Below, piece after piece: positions 43,840 to 55,833 of a DNA stretch of 64,000 nt; position 1 is the first letter of the stretch, and every line of letters starts with the position of its first letter. Origin of the DNA: Gonocerus acuteangulatus (lineage: Eukaryota > Arthropoda > Insecta > Hemiptera > Coreidae); the NCBI GenBank assembly GCA_946811695.1, contig OX328131.1:8571326-8635325 (forward strand), written 5' to 3'. The position numbers and the translations under genes are program-made. The notes under the pieces are model-generated. The model was not told where the DNA came from. It did not search any database and saw nothing but the letters and a program-made list of their open reading frames with translations.

Positions 43840-44325
43840 CCAGACAGGGGCTATACCCGCATCAGGTTAAGGAGAAATCCGATACACTCATTGAGTTAGT
43901 AGATAGTGGAGGGAGTGTTATCTATCTTCCAATGCTAAAAAAGTGTAGTTCTGAAATCGGCCATGCCAGTGTGACAAAAGTACCAGTAGTGACGCGCGAA
44001 AATTTGAATCTGAATATGATCGTAATCAAACAATGAATTTTAACGAATATATATATCATTTTCTTATTGATTTATATTTATACATATATTTATATATATA
44101 AATGTCAATTTATACGAATACGACACATAAATTCGTTTAATGTTATTGTTTGTTTACAATAATATTCAAAAATTCACCTTTTCGCGCGCTTTTTGTCACA
44201 CTGCCATGGCCGATTTTAGGCTTCAAATTTTATCGTTTAGACTCCCTCCCCTCCCTTCTAACTCAATAGATACACTATCCACTCTAGCATAGTGGGGCTC
44301 AGATTTCTTGTGAAATCCTATTCTT
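43840..44325. mobile_element. Inverted-repeat MITE-like element in the foldback spacer
   Basis: GGGGCTATACCCGC, GAGAAATCCGATACACTC and GATCGGCC-like GAAATCGGCCATGCCAGTGT on the left mirror GCCATGGCCGATTTTAGG, GATACACTATCCAC and GGGGCTCAGATTTC on the right (arms about 43845-44035 and 44130-44320). The AT-rich centre includes (TA)n. No ORF. Confidence 0.6.
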
Positions 44326-44370
44326 GGAGTTTACCTTCCATCCCGAAACTCACAAAACGGAGTCAATACT

Positions 44371-44595
44371 TTAGAACATGTAGGGAAATTCAGCATGGTT
44401 TCTTTTTTCACCGACTATAATGTATTTATTTTTGTGCATTTCCACTGAGAACAATTTCTCCGACTGTTTGTTAAAGGTGCTGAAAGCCCCTTCCAATTTC
44501 TCCGACTGTTTGTTAAAGGTGTTGAAAGCCCCTTCCAATGCCCGCTTAGACCTTGTCACGATATCAAGATCATCAGCGTAGCCCAGCAACTGCAC
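44371..44595 (-). pseudogene. Non-LTR reverse transcriptase fragment (YADD) with internal duplication
   Basis: LLGYADDLDIVTRSKRALEG is the RT catalytic motif C (Y-A-D-D) with its usual following helix. A 57-bp segment (AGGTG.TGAAAGCCCCTTCC, AATTTCTCCGACTGTTTG) is duplicated in frame, giving GAFNTFNKQSEKL then GAFSTFNKQSEKL. The fragment continues VEMHKNKYIIVGEKR and stops. Clade unclear (not the R1 type at 41 kb). Located next to the inner end of the right foldback arm. Confidence 0.7.
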
Positions 44596-45234
44596 AAATC
44601 ATTACAATAAGCTATTTCACTGATTGATGTATGGTTATCTGATTTATGAACAGTCTTTTATAATGCTAAATTGAACAAAAGATATGATTGGGACATCTTC
44701 TAGTGATTTATATAAATACATAAATATTAGAACTACTATTATTAGAAGGGCACAAAACTTCCTGAGAAGTAGTTTCATCATGACTTACGTTATACTCTAA
44801 AGGAAAAAAAGATTTTTTACAGATAGAAGCAAATATAGTGCTTCTAATACAGTGCCCTACAGAAGAACCTTAATCTTACAGACCAATTCGCCTGCTGGAC
44901 GGCGCAGGTAAAATTCTGGATCTTGTGAGGCCAATAATGTTGATCTGAAGATCTTCAAATACTTCAAATAATTGAAAAATACTTCAATGTGCAAGATTTT
45001 GTTCTTCCATCGGTAGAAATGGATGAATCAATCCCTATCAACTAGTTATTCTTGGTATTACAGTAATCTACCTTTAATCCGGCACGTTCGGGACTTGAAG
45101 CATACCGGATTATCACATATTCTGGATTATCGGATGCATGTCGAAAAAATGGATAGAGGTGAAAATCAAACGAAATTTAGACTGTATGCACATACTTAGT
45201 GTAAAATTACTAAGATAAAATGGCACACTTTTAG

Positions 45235-46146
45235 AATTATACTGTCTCAGTCGAGCAGTAGCTAAAAACTGAATTGGCTCTGTATTTGATCAGAGAGAGG
45301 GTTTCAGGTGAATTATACTGTCTCAGTCGAGCAGTAGCTAAAAACTGAATTGGCTCTGTATTTGATCAGAGAGAGGGTTTCAGGTGAATTATACTGTCTC
45401 AGTCGAGCAGTAGCTAAAAACTGAATTGGCTCTGTATTTGATCAGAGAGAGGGTTTCAGGTGAATTATACTGTCTCAGTCGAGCAGTAGCTAAAAACTGA
45501 ATTGGCTCTGTATTTGATCAGAGAGAGGGTTTCAGGTGAATTATACTGTCTCAGTCGAGCAGTAGCTAAAAACTGAATTGGCTCTGTATTTGATCAGAGA
45601 GAGGGTTTCAGGTGAATTATACTGTCTCAGTCGAGCAGTAGCTAAAAACTGAATTGGCTCTGTATTTGATCAGAGAGAGGGTTTCAGGTGAATTATACTG
45701 TCTCAGTCGAGCAGTAGCTAAAAACTGAATTGGCTCTGTATTTGATCAGAGAGAGGGTTTCAGGTGAATTATACTGTCTCAGTCGAGCAGTAGCTAAAAA
45801 CTGAATTGGCTCTGTATTTGATCAGAGAGAGGGTTTCAGGTGAATTATACTGTCTCAGTCGAGCAGTAGCTAAAAACTGAATTGGCTCTGTATTTGATCA
45901 GAGACAGGGTTTCAGGTGAATTATACTGTCTCAGTCGAGCAGTAGCTAAAAACTGAATTGGCTCTGTATTTGATCAGAGAGAGGGTTTCAGGTGAATTAT
46001 ACTGTCTCAGTCGAGCAGTAGCTAAAAACTGAATTGGCTCTGTATTTGATCAGAGAGAGGGTTTCAGGTGAATTATACTGTCTCAGTCGAGCAGTAGCTA
46101 AAAACTGAATTGGCTCTGTATTTGATCAGAGAGAGGGTTTCAGGTG
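45235..46146 (+). repeat. 76-bp tandem repeat, 12 exact-length copies
   Basis: The distance from the first to the last AATTATACTGTCTCAGTCG is exactly 12 x 76. Units are identical apart from one G to C change near 45904 (GAGACAGG). Such uniformity points to very recent amplification or homogenisation. Confidence 0.97.
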
Positions 46147-46490
46147 AATTATGCTGCGACCAAAGGGTTGTTGAGGTGGGGATTTTGCGGAATAGATGCA
46201 GAAGAGGCACACTTTTCATGTTTGGCCTTGACATCCTTCCCGTGCCGGATTATCAAGCGTGATATATGTACATATATGAAATATGTACATATATCAACTG
46301 TAAAATCATCTTGTCTGTTCACAAACATAATATTATACAAGTTGATTTAAACAGGAAAAGTAAAACAAAATAAAAATGATGCAGTATTTGGAAGAAGCCA
46401 ACCATTGTTGGTACTTCCAGAGGTGGCTAAACAAATTTTTCAATGATCACAATAGGATCGTCCAAGTAAGTCTATCACCGAGCCACTGCC

Positions 46491-47525
46491 TTTTAAGGGG
46501 CAATACGATAAAAATCAAAGCAATTTTCTTGAAATTATAAATAACAAATAAATCAATATTTTTCAAGCGTTTATTTATATTAAACGTTTTATATGGGATT
46601 GTTGGAGTTGCTGGATGGTGGAAAATTGATGGAAAAATAATGGTCGAAAATTCCCACAGGTGTTTTAATGGCAAAACGTTTTCAGGGACTAAGCCACATT
46701 TTCAATGCCCTGTGATACAATAGAATAATTAAAACAAATTCAATTTAAACGAGATTAAAAGAACAATACAAAATATAGCAAAAATAATAACAACGTAAAA
46801 CCTGAGACCTGCGGTGCGTTCTGACAAATAGACACCATCTTTTTTCACGGGCGATAGTTTGAAGGCGGAAATTTTTAATCTAGAACGAAAAACTAAAATT
46901 ATTTCTAATGAAGAAGGTTAAATCTAGAAAAATACGAAGGATTTTTAAGAAATAATAATTTTTACGTAAATGGTGAACAATTATTCATTTTCTATTAAAA
47001 AATCCGTCGAAAATCGGTCATAAAATCGTTATAAGTCAATGAATCCAAAAAGTTCTACTTACCATTCTAGCAAATAAGATGGGGAAGCTGTAGTTAAAAT
47101 TTGAAGTTGATCGGGCAAAAATTGAAGACGCCAGAGTATCGCCCGATTTGAAAAACACAGTTTTAAGATAACGACTTTAAAGTTTAACTTTCTGAAATGT
47201 TCATGTCTATTTAAATTTTTTTTTTCATACTTTCTTGTAATAAAGATAAAAAAATGGGTTTTAATTTTGAAATGTATTAAAGGAGGACTAAAAGAAAAAT
47301 TAACAATTAATAAGGGACCAATCGAAGCGCGCTCAAAAAATTATCTTCAAATCAGCACCGCGTTTATCCGGATTTCACTCGGAAAATCATATTTTTTGCC
47401 CATTTAAAAAAATGTTGGTCTTCACTTAAACACTCTTGAATATTATTTTTGATTAGTTAAGGAAGAATTGTAGCTCATAAAAAAAAAAATTGCAAAAAAA
47501 AGTTACGAGCTAGTATTGCCCCTTA
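46491..47525. mobile_element. 1.03-kb inverted-repeat insertion containing repeat R4
   Basis: Ends CTTTTAAGGGGCAATAC and GTATTGCCCCTTAAG are inverted copies. The left foldback arm lacks this stretch (GGCGGCTTATGAGGCAGTG is continuous there). The interior includes the R4 repeat shared with 18700-19010. No transposase seen. I find no clean target duplication. Confidence 0.6.
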
Positions 47526-48638
47526 AGCCGCCTGGGAGGATTGTCTGGATGGGATTGGGAAGATAAGGATAGACCTTCAGGATTAGGATGGTAGTATTGC
47601 CTCTTAAGCCGCCTGGGAGGATTGTCTGGATGGGATTGGGAAGATAAGGATAGACCTTCAGGATTAGGATGGTAGTATTGCCTCTTAAGCCGCCTGGGAG
47701 GATTGTCTGGATGGGATTGGGAAGATAAGGATAGACCTTCAGGATTAGGATGGTAGTATTGCCTCTTAAGCCGCCTGGGAGGAATGTCTGGATGGGATTG
47801 GGAAGATAAGGATAGACCTTCAGGATTAGGATGGTAGTATTGCCTCTTAAGCCGCCTGGGAGGATTGTCTGGATGGGGTTGGGAAGATAAGGATAGACCT
47901 TCAGGATTAGGATGGTAGTATTGCCTCTTAAGCCACCTGGGAGGAATGTCTGGATGGGATTGGGAAGATAAGGATAGACCTTCAGGATTAGGATGGTAGT
48001 ATTGCCTCTTAAGCCGCCTGGGAGGATTGTCTGGATGGGATTGGGAAGATAAGGATAGACCTTCAGGATTAGGATGGTAGTATTGTCTCTTAAGCCGCCT
48101 GGGAGGAATGTCTGGATGGTATTGGGAAGATAAGGATAGACCTTCAGGATTAGGATGGTAGTATTGCCTCTTAAGCCGCCTGGGAGGATTGTCTGGATGG
48201 GATTGGGAAGAGAAGGATAGACCTTCAGGATTAGGATGGTAGTATTGCCTCTTAAGCCGCCTGGGAGGATTGTCTGGATGGGATTGGGAAGATAAGGATA
48301 GACCTTCAGGATTAGGATGGTAGTATTGCCCCTTAAGCCGCCTGGGAGGATTGTCTGGATGGGATTGGGAAGATAAGGATAGACCTTCAGGATTAGGATG
48401 GTAGTATTGCCTCTTAAGCCGCCTGGGAGGATTGTCTGGATGGGATTGGGAAGATAAGGATAGACCTTCAGGATTAGGATGGTAGTATTGCCTCTTAAGC
48501 CGCCTGGGAGGATTGTCTGGATGGGATTGGGAAGAGAAGGATAGACCTTCAGGATTAGGATGGTAGTATTGCCTCTTAAGCCGCCTGGGAGGATTATCTG
48601 GATGGGATTGGGAAGAGAAGGATAGACCTTCAGGATTA
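47511..48638 (-). repeat. 81-bp tandem repeat, 14 copies (open 392-residue reverse frame)
   Basis: TAGTATTGCC recurs every 81 bp from 47511 to 48564. Each unit joins a transposon end (TAGTATTGCCTCTTAAG) to foldback-arm sequence (CCGCCTGGGAGGATTGTCTG, ATAGACCTTCAGGATTA). Since 81 is divisible by 3 the minus strand stays open for 392 residues of 27-residue repeats (PNPEGLSLSSQSHPDNPPRR). The frame starts and ends in arm or insertion sequence and shows no bias toward silent changes that I can see, so I call it a minisatellite, not a gene. Confidence 0.9.
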
Positions 48639-48692
48639 CGAAAAGTGGAACGTTTGGATATTAAATAGGTAGGATAAAATAATAACATCTAA

Positions 48693-49530
48693 CTATGTCA
48701 TATAATGGACATTGTTATCAGAACAGTGTGGCGTCTATAAAATGGCTTAACAATAATTGCGTTTAATCCCAAGGAAATTACATTCTATAAATAGCCATCG
48801 TATGCCAAAGAGATACAAAACACAAACAGTAAAACAATTAATGACGTAATGTTACTTAATACCTGGAAGTAATAAATGGAACATTTGCCCAATTGTAGAA
48901 TAAAAAAATAAACGATACGGCGATGACTACTTTACGATCGTTGAGCGTTTAGCTAATGATGGCCGTTCAAATTATCTGGCAAGTAATTCATTCATAAATA
49001 ATTGATGAATGAGCAGGATTTATTCCTGAAGGATGTCTACAAATTGAACAAGTCATTCTCATGGAAAGTTTTAGAATTTTTGTACATTTTATTAAATGTC
49101 TGGAAAACGGTTGGGAAATTGTGGTTGGGTGGAAGGTGATGATTCTAAAATAGAGGTTGGGTGGAAGGTGATGATTCAAAAGCTTACTAAATTCTCTACA
49201 GAAAAGGTTCTGAAGTAATTTTTTTTGGTACTATTAGTGGATATTAGAGAATCCACTAGTTGATACTCAGTCAGACATTTTCTAGGGTTCATCAGAGTTT
49301 CTTAACCTTTTGACCGCTACATTCTATACACTAGAATTAGGCGCCTCACGCGGAGATGATTTCGTATTTCTTCTCATATCGTCTCTACTAAACTGAGCTT
49401 AGTCCTCATAGATGTGATAGGAGAAGGTTCGACAACAGCTACTATCTAGTGCTGTAATAGGAAAACTACAAAAATAACAAGAAAAAGCCTCTAGGTAGCA
49501 GGAGAATTAAGTTTTAAGAGAAAACATAGC
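48693..49530. other. Gene-free stretch
   Basis: GAGGTTGGGTGGAAGGTGAT is partly duplicated at 49120-49175, and H1-like wording (CAAAAGCTTACTAAATTCTC) follows at 49178. No gene. Confidence 0.4.
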
Positions 49531-49772
49531 GTCAGCCTGCACCAGTGCGGGAGTAGCGTAAGGAAAGCGTCTTAGTCAGCCCGCACCATATCGGGAGTAT
49601 CGTAAGGAAAGCTTCTTTGTCATCGTGCATCAGTGCGGGAGTAGCGTAAGGAAAGGGTCTTTGTCAGCCCGCACCAGTGCGGGAGTATCGTAAGGAAAGG
49701 GTCTTTGTCAGCCCGCACCAGTGCGGGAGTAGCGTAAAGAAAGCGTCTTTGTCATCCCGCATCAGTGCGGGA
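49531..49772 (+). repeat. 44-bp minisatellite, about 5 units
   Basis: Units carry GTCAGCCCGCACCAGTGCGG and GAGTA.CGTAAGGAAAG. The CCCGCAC..GTGCGGG core can form a hairpin in each unit. Confidence 0.85.
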
Positions 49773-50700
49773 AAAGTGATGATATGATTAAGAGAAGTCT
49801 AAGAGTTGATTTTTACGGTAATAAAAGCTTACTCAATCCTAAACAAAGAGATTTTGGTCCAAATAGCTTTTTGTCCATGTTTTCCTGAGTTTTTATTGGT
49901 ATATGCTTTTCTTTTATTTAGAAGTAAATAGATTTTTTTTTTTGTAAAACAAGGTATGTAAATTTCAAATATGTTTGTAATAGAGCATTCCTAAAAAGTG
50001 ATTGAATGTCAAGTAAGCTGAAATTCCTCACTCCACTTACACGAATTTCACTCATTCTTTACGAAAGCTATATTACAAACGTGTTTGAAAATTACTTACC
50101 TTGTTTTTCTACTTACAGTAATTTCCACTTACAATTGGCTACTGTTAATTTTCTGAACGTGCTGTCACCTAAAATCTCGTATTTCTTCAAGGTTTTAATG
50201 GAGTAGGTGTCATGTTTCCACGATATATATATATATATACATTTCGCCGTTCCTGCGAGTCGCACTATTTTAGACTCTTTGGATCGCATAAAGTAACCAA
50301 TTTAAAAAAAAAAAATACATATAACAATTCTCCACTGCTTAGTTATTCGTTCTTTCTATCTGAAGCCAAAATAACTTTTTCAATAAAAAAAATAAAAAAA
50401 GCATGCTAAATGTATTATTTATGACTAAATTTAAAGAGAAATGTATACAGTTTGCTTAAACCTCGTGTATACACCAATCCGTCTATATACACTTCTTTTC
50501 AAACTACTTAGATTTTTATATCAAGTTGGCTAATCTTCAAGAATTTGTTTTGAACTTAACACAAGATAAACACCAGGTATAATACTTTATAATTAGGATC
50601 TAAGTATCTCTAGAAATGTTTATAAATTAATGTATTATTTCTATTTATAAATTAAATCTAATATTTAAATATTCAAAGAGAGTAAAGAATTTTTGTTTTG
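49773..50700. other. Gene-free stretch
   Basis: GTTCCTGCGAGTCGCACTAT at 50249 (+) is an H1 3'-end fragment next to a short TA tract. AT-rich otherwise, with no gene recognised. Confidence 0.45.
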
Positions 50701-50839
50701 TTTTGGCGCGGTTCCTCCCTCCCCCCATAGGGAGGAACCCTGCTTATAAGGTTGATCTGATGACGCGATCCGGAAGTGCCGACTAGAAAAGTTTGCGTTT
50801 CAGAACCCCTAGAGAACGAAAATAACGGTGGTTCAAATT

Positions 50840-50892
<53 letters not shown>

Positions 50893-51418
50893 CTGTTCGC
50901 GGCCCTGACAGGTCAAAAATGGTCCGATTTTGATGAAATTTCGTACAAAAATCTTTTGTCTAATTTGAAAGGTCAAGTTCGTTAACTAGCAGAATCCACC
51001 AACCGGAACATGGTTTTTGGAGTGAATGTCGCGCGAAAAAAATCGTTCCGCTTAGATAATATGATTGCAGGGACTCGTTTTATAGGGTTCTTGGCCTAGG
51101 AAAACGAATAAAACCATTTGTAAGGCGATAGCTTTAACCGTTTTCGAGAAAATTGGAAAAATAGTTGTTGAATAACGTTTTTGGATTGGGTACATAAAAT
51201 CATGGGATTCAGTTGAAACATTTTCCGCATGTCAAAACTAATATGTTGAAATTTTGGTTAAGTTTGGAGATAAGGAAGGGTTAGAATAAATTATTTTATT
51301 AACAGACGTGGAATGTTTTGGGAACTTCGTTTACTTTCCTGAATATCTCGAAAACGTTTGAGAATCTTGGTAAGCGAAAGATTACCATTCGAAACCTTAC
51401 TGAATGCTCTACAAAAAA
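50701..51418 (+). mobile_element. H1 Helentron-like element, outer copy, 5' part
   Basis: Starts TTTTGGCGCGGTTCC. (TA)n at 50841-50888. The body runs to GCTCTACAAAAAAG at 51418. It resumes with GTTCTGAAGAAAG at about 55835 after the inner copy, so 51419-55833 is an insertion at this A-run. Confidence 0.7.
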
Positions 51419-53037
51419 GTAGGTCTCGCAGGAACTGCATCATCTTAGCGCGGTTCCGTTCATATCTCTAGTATAATTTGGAAAGATTAAAATAGAAGCA
51501 GTTATTATTTTGGTTCTACCAGTCTTTTTTTTTTAATTAGTTATTATAATGGCGTGTCAACCCTTAAGGTCACTAACGCCATTCCTGTGTGTAGTAAAGT
51601 CTTGAAAGGTCTTGAAAGGTCATGATTTACGATCTTACATGGAAGGGTCGGCAAACACTAGGTCCCGCTAGTTACAAGGTCTTAGAATCTTGGAAATCTA
51701 TATTTCTAACAATAAATTGTTTTTGTTATTTTACTTAACCAGTTTTATTGTCAAATACATTATCCAACTATAAGCAATTAAAAAATAACAAGGAATAAAA
51801 CAGACAAAAAGAACCGTTCCAATAAACGAAATCAATTAATTTAAAGTTTTAAGCACTTATTTCTCCGATTGACTTCGCCTAATTAAAACTTTCTTCAGAA
51901 CCTTTTTTGTAGAGCATTTAGTAGGCTTTCGAATGGTAATCTTCCGCTTCCCAAGATTGTCAACGGTTTTCGAGATACTAACGAAAGTATACAAAGTTAC
52001 CAACACTTTTTTTGTCTGTTAATAAAATATTTTATTCTAACCCTTCCTTTACTCTAAGCGTGGCAACAATTTCAACATATTAGTGTTGATGAAATTCGAA
52101 CATGCAGAAAATGTTTCAATTGCATCCCATGATTCTAAGTACCAAAATCAAAGACAAACAACCCTCCCTAGGAAGGATGCTAGGCAGTTGAAAAGCTATA
52201 TCTTGGAAGTCCATATCTCTAACATTAAATTGTTTTTCTTAACCTGTTTTATTTTCAAATACATTATCCAACTATAAGCAATTAAAAAATAACAAGGAAT
52301 AAAAAACAGACAAAAAGAACAGTTCGAATAAGCGAAATCAATTACTTTAAAGTTTTAAGCTCTTATTTCTCCGATCGACATCGCCTGATTAAAACTTTTA
52401 TCAGAACGTTTTATTAGAGCATTTAATAAGCTTTCTAATGGTATTCTTCCGTTTACCAAGATTCTCAACCTTTTTCGAGATATTAAGGAAAGTTACCAAA
52501 CCTTTTTATGTCTGTTAATAAAATATTATATTCTAACCCTTCCTTAACTCCAAACGTAACCAAAATATCCTGTTTTAGTTTTAATGAAAGTAGAACATGT
52601 AGAAAATGTTCAACTGAATCCCACGATTCACAAACCAAAAACGGTATTCAAAAACTATTTTTCCAATTTTCTCAAAAACGGTTAAAGCTATCGCCTTGAA
52701 AATGGTTTCATTCGTTTTCCTAGCCCATGAAGCATATAAAACGAGTACTTACAAGCTTATGAACTCAAAAACGTAAGCGTTACGATTTTTTTTGCGCGAA
52801 TTTCGCCCCAAACGCCATCTTACAGTAGGCGGATTTTGCTGGTTAACGAACTTGACCTTTAAAATTAGATGAGCGATTTTTGCACCAAATTTCATCAAAA
52901 TCGGACCATTCGTCTGGGAGCTACAGAGTGAACAGACAAATATATATATATTTTATTGATGTTTTCCGGTAGTAGGGTTGATTAATTCCAGAGGGTGAAT
53001 CAAAATTCAGTCTTCCCACAAATTTTCTCTTTATTTT

Positions 53038-53077
53038 GCACTAGGCCTTTCAACACAAATGTGCCATCATCAGGTGC
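53038..53077 (-). ncRNA. Hammerhead ribozyme candidate, intact core
   Basis: Minus strand from 53077: stem I GCAC, core CTGATGA (53073-53067), one unpaired T, a stem II hairpin GGCACATTTGTGTT (two G-T pairs at its base), GAA, loop-less self-complementary stem III AGGCCT (53048-53043), A at the cleavage position, and stem I partner GTGC (53041-53038). All conserved core bases are present and stem I closes perfectly. As at 12835, stem III could only form stably in a dimer. Confidence 0.65.
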
Positions 53078-53160
53078 TAACAACAAATAAAAACATGCAT
53101 TAGTATTGTTTGACTCCTTAATAACAATTAATATTGTTTGACTGTTGTTGGACAGTAATT

Positions 53161-55506
53161 ATTCTAATTAATAGTTAGAATTTATAAAGCAAACGGTAAT
53201 AGTATAAATTGGAACATAATGTTATAATTAATAGTTAGAATTTATAAATCAAACGGTAATAGTATAAATTGGAACATAATGTTATAATTAATAGTTAGAA
53301 TTTATAAATCAAACGGTAATAGTATAAATTGGAACATAATGTTATAATTAATAGTTAGAATTTATAAAGCAAACGGTAATAGTATAAATTGGAACATAAT
53401 GTTATAATTAATAGTTAGAATTTATAAATCAAACGGTAATAGTATAAATTGGAACATAATGTTATAATTAATAGTTAGAATTTATAAATCAAACGGTAAT
53501 AGTATAAATTGGAACATAATGTTATAATTAATAGTTAGAATTTATAAAGCAAACGGTAATAGTATAAATTGGAACATAATGTTATAATTAATAGTTAGAA
53601 TTTATAAATCAAACGGTAATAGTATAAATTGGAACATAATGTTATAATTAATAGTTAGAATTTATAAATCAAACGGTAATAGTATAAATTGGAACATAAT
53701 GTTATAATTAATAGTTAGAATTTATAAATCAAACGGTAATAGTATAAATTGGAACATAATGTTATAATTAATAGTTAGAATTTATAAATCAAACGGTAAT
53801 AGTATAAATTGGAACATAATGTTATAATTAATAGTTAGAATTTATAAATCAAACGGTAATAGTATAAATTGGAACATAATGTTATAATTAATAGTTAGAA
53901 TTTATAAATCAAACGGTAATAGTATAAATTGGAACATAATGTTATAATTAATAGTTAGAATTTATAAATCAAACGGTAATAGTATAAATTGGAACATAAT
54001 GTTATAATTAATAGTTAGAATTTATAAATCAAACGGTAATAGTATAAATTGGAACATAATGTTATAATTAATAGTTAGAATTTATAAATCAAACGGTAAT
54101 AGTATAAATTGGAACATAATGTTATAATTAATAGTTAGAATTTATAAATCAAACGGTAATAGTATAAATTGGAACATAATGTTATAATTAATAGTTAGAA
54201 TTTATAAATCAAACGGTAATAGTATAAATTGGAACATAATGTTATAATTAATAGTTAGAATTTATAAATCAAACGGTAATAGTATAAATTGGAACATAAT
54301 GTTATAATTAATAGTTAGAATTTATAAATCAAACGGTAATAGTATAAATTGGAACATAATGTTATAATTAATAGTTAGAATTTATAAATCAAACGGTAAT
54401 AGTATAAATTGGAACATAATGTTATAATTAATAGTTAGAATTTATAAATCAAACGGTAATAGTATAAATTGGAACATAATGTTATAATTAATAGTTAGAA
54501 TTTATAAATCAAACGGTAATAGTATAAATTGGAACATAATGTTATAATTAATAGTTAGAATTTATAAATCAAACGGTAATAGTATAAATTGGAACATAAT
54601 GTTATAATTAATAGTTAGAATTTATAAATCAAACGGTAATAGTATAAATTGGAACATAATGTTATAATTAATAGTTAGAATTTATAAATCAAACGGTAAT
54701 AGTATAAATTGGAACATAATGTTATAATTAATAGTTAGAATTTATAAAGCAAACGGTAATAGTATAAATTGGAACATAATGTTATAATTAATAGTTAGAA
54801 TTTATAAATCAAACGGTAATAGTATAAATTGGAACATAATGTTATAATTAATAGTTAGAATTTATAAATCAAACGGTAATAGTATAAATTGGAACATAAT
54901 GTTATAATTAATAGTTAGAATTTATAAATCAAACGGTAATAGTATAAATTGGAACATAATGTTATAATTAATAGTTAGAATTTATAAATCAAACGGTAAT
55001 AGTATAAATTGGAACATAATGTTATAATTAATAGTTAGAATTTATAAAGCAAACGGTAATAGTATAAATTGGAACATAATGTTATAATTAATAGTTAGAA
55101 TTTATAAATCAAACGGTAATAGTATAAATTGGAACATAATGTTATAATTAATAGTTAGAATTTATAAATCAAACGGTAATAGTATAAATTGGAACATAAT
55201 GTTATAATTAATAGTTAGAATTTATAAAGCAAACGGTAATAGTATAAATAGGAACATAATGTTATAATTAATAGTTAGAATTTATAAATCAAACGGTAAT
55301 AGTATAAATTGGAACATAATGTTATAATTAATAGTTAGAATTTATAAATCAAACGGTAATAGTATAAATTGGAACATAATGTTATAATTAATAGTTAGAA
55401 TTTATAAATCAAACGGTAATAGTATAAATTGGAACATAATGTTATAATTAATAGTTAGAATTTATAAATCAAACGGTAATAGTATAAATTGGAACATAAT
55501 GTTATA
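53161..55506 (+). repeat. 60-bp tandem repeat, 39 copies
   Basis: Unit contains TAATTAATAGTTAGAATTTA and CGGTAATAGTATAAATTGG. The length is exactly 60 bp throughout. The only recurrent variant is TAAATC/TAAAGC (GC in the units starting 53161, 53341, 53521, 54721, 55021 and 55201), plus one AAATA in the unit at 55201. Confidence 0.97.
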
Positions 55507-55655
55507 GATTACAGTTTTTAGTAAATAATTACAAATTCATAAACTAAGGTGTCTAAATGATGTTTAAAATAATATAACTTTATATTCTATTATTACTATA
55601 GCTATAATACCATATATGTGCATATATGGGAAGACTGAATTTTGATTCACCCTCT

Positions 55656-55695
<40 letters not shown>

Positions 55696-55833
55696 AATTT
55701 TAACCACTATTATTTTCGGTCTCTAGGGGTTCTGAAACGCAAAATTTTCTAGTCGGCACTTCCGGATTGTGTCATGAGATCAACCTTATAAGCGGGGTTC
55801 CTCCCTATGGGGGAGGGAGGAACCGCGCTAAAA

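Larger units (their letters stand above)
44676..48692 (-). mobile_element. Right arm of the 9-kb foldback-like element
   Basis: Inverse of 39632-42432. The homologous blocks are 44676-45206, 46144-46490 and 48590-48692. They are separated by the 76-bp array (45235-46146), an inverted-repeat insertion (46491-47525) and the 81-bp array (47511-48638), none of which the left arm has. The left arm has one single copy of the 81-bp-unit core. Confidence 0.8.
52988..55657. mobile_element. 2.67-kb element with 31-bp inverted ends, a hammerhead motif and a 60-bp array
   Basis: CCAGAGGGTGAATC, AAAATTCAGTCTTCCCA at 52988-53018 is exactly inverted at 55627-55657. It is inserted in the (TA)n of an H1 copy. 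Just inside the left end lies a complete hammerhead-like motif (53038-53077, minus strand); the rest is almost wholly the 60-bp array. No ORF. The inverted ends could be those of a DNA transposon, or the inverted terminal units of a PLE-derived element. Confidence 0.75.
51419..55833 (-). mobile_element. H1 Helentron-like element, inner copy nested in another H1
   Basis: The 3' end (TCGCAGGAACTGC, TTAGCGCGGTTCC) is at 51425-51450; the 5' end (GGAACCGCGCTAAAA) is at about 55820-55833. The body holds an internal duplication (about 51720-52045 and 52200-52540). Its (TA)n (52941-52952 and 55659-55694) is interrupted by the 2.67-kb element with the 60-bp array. The block GTGTCAACCCTTAAGGTCAC at 51556 is shared with copy 60517-61730 only, so these two have a common source. 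Confidence 0.7.
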
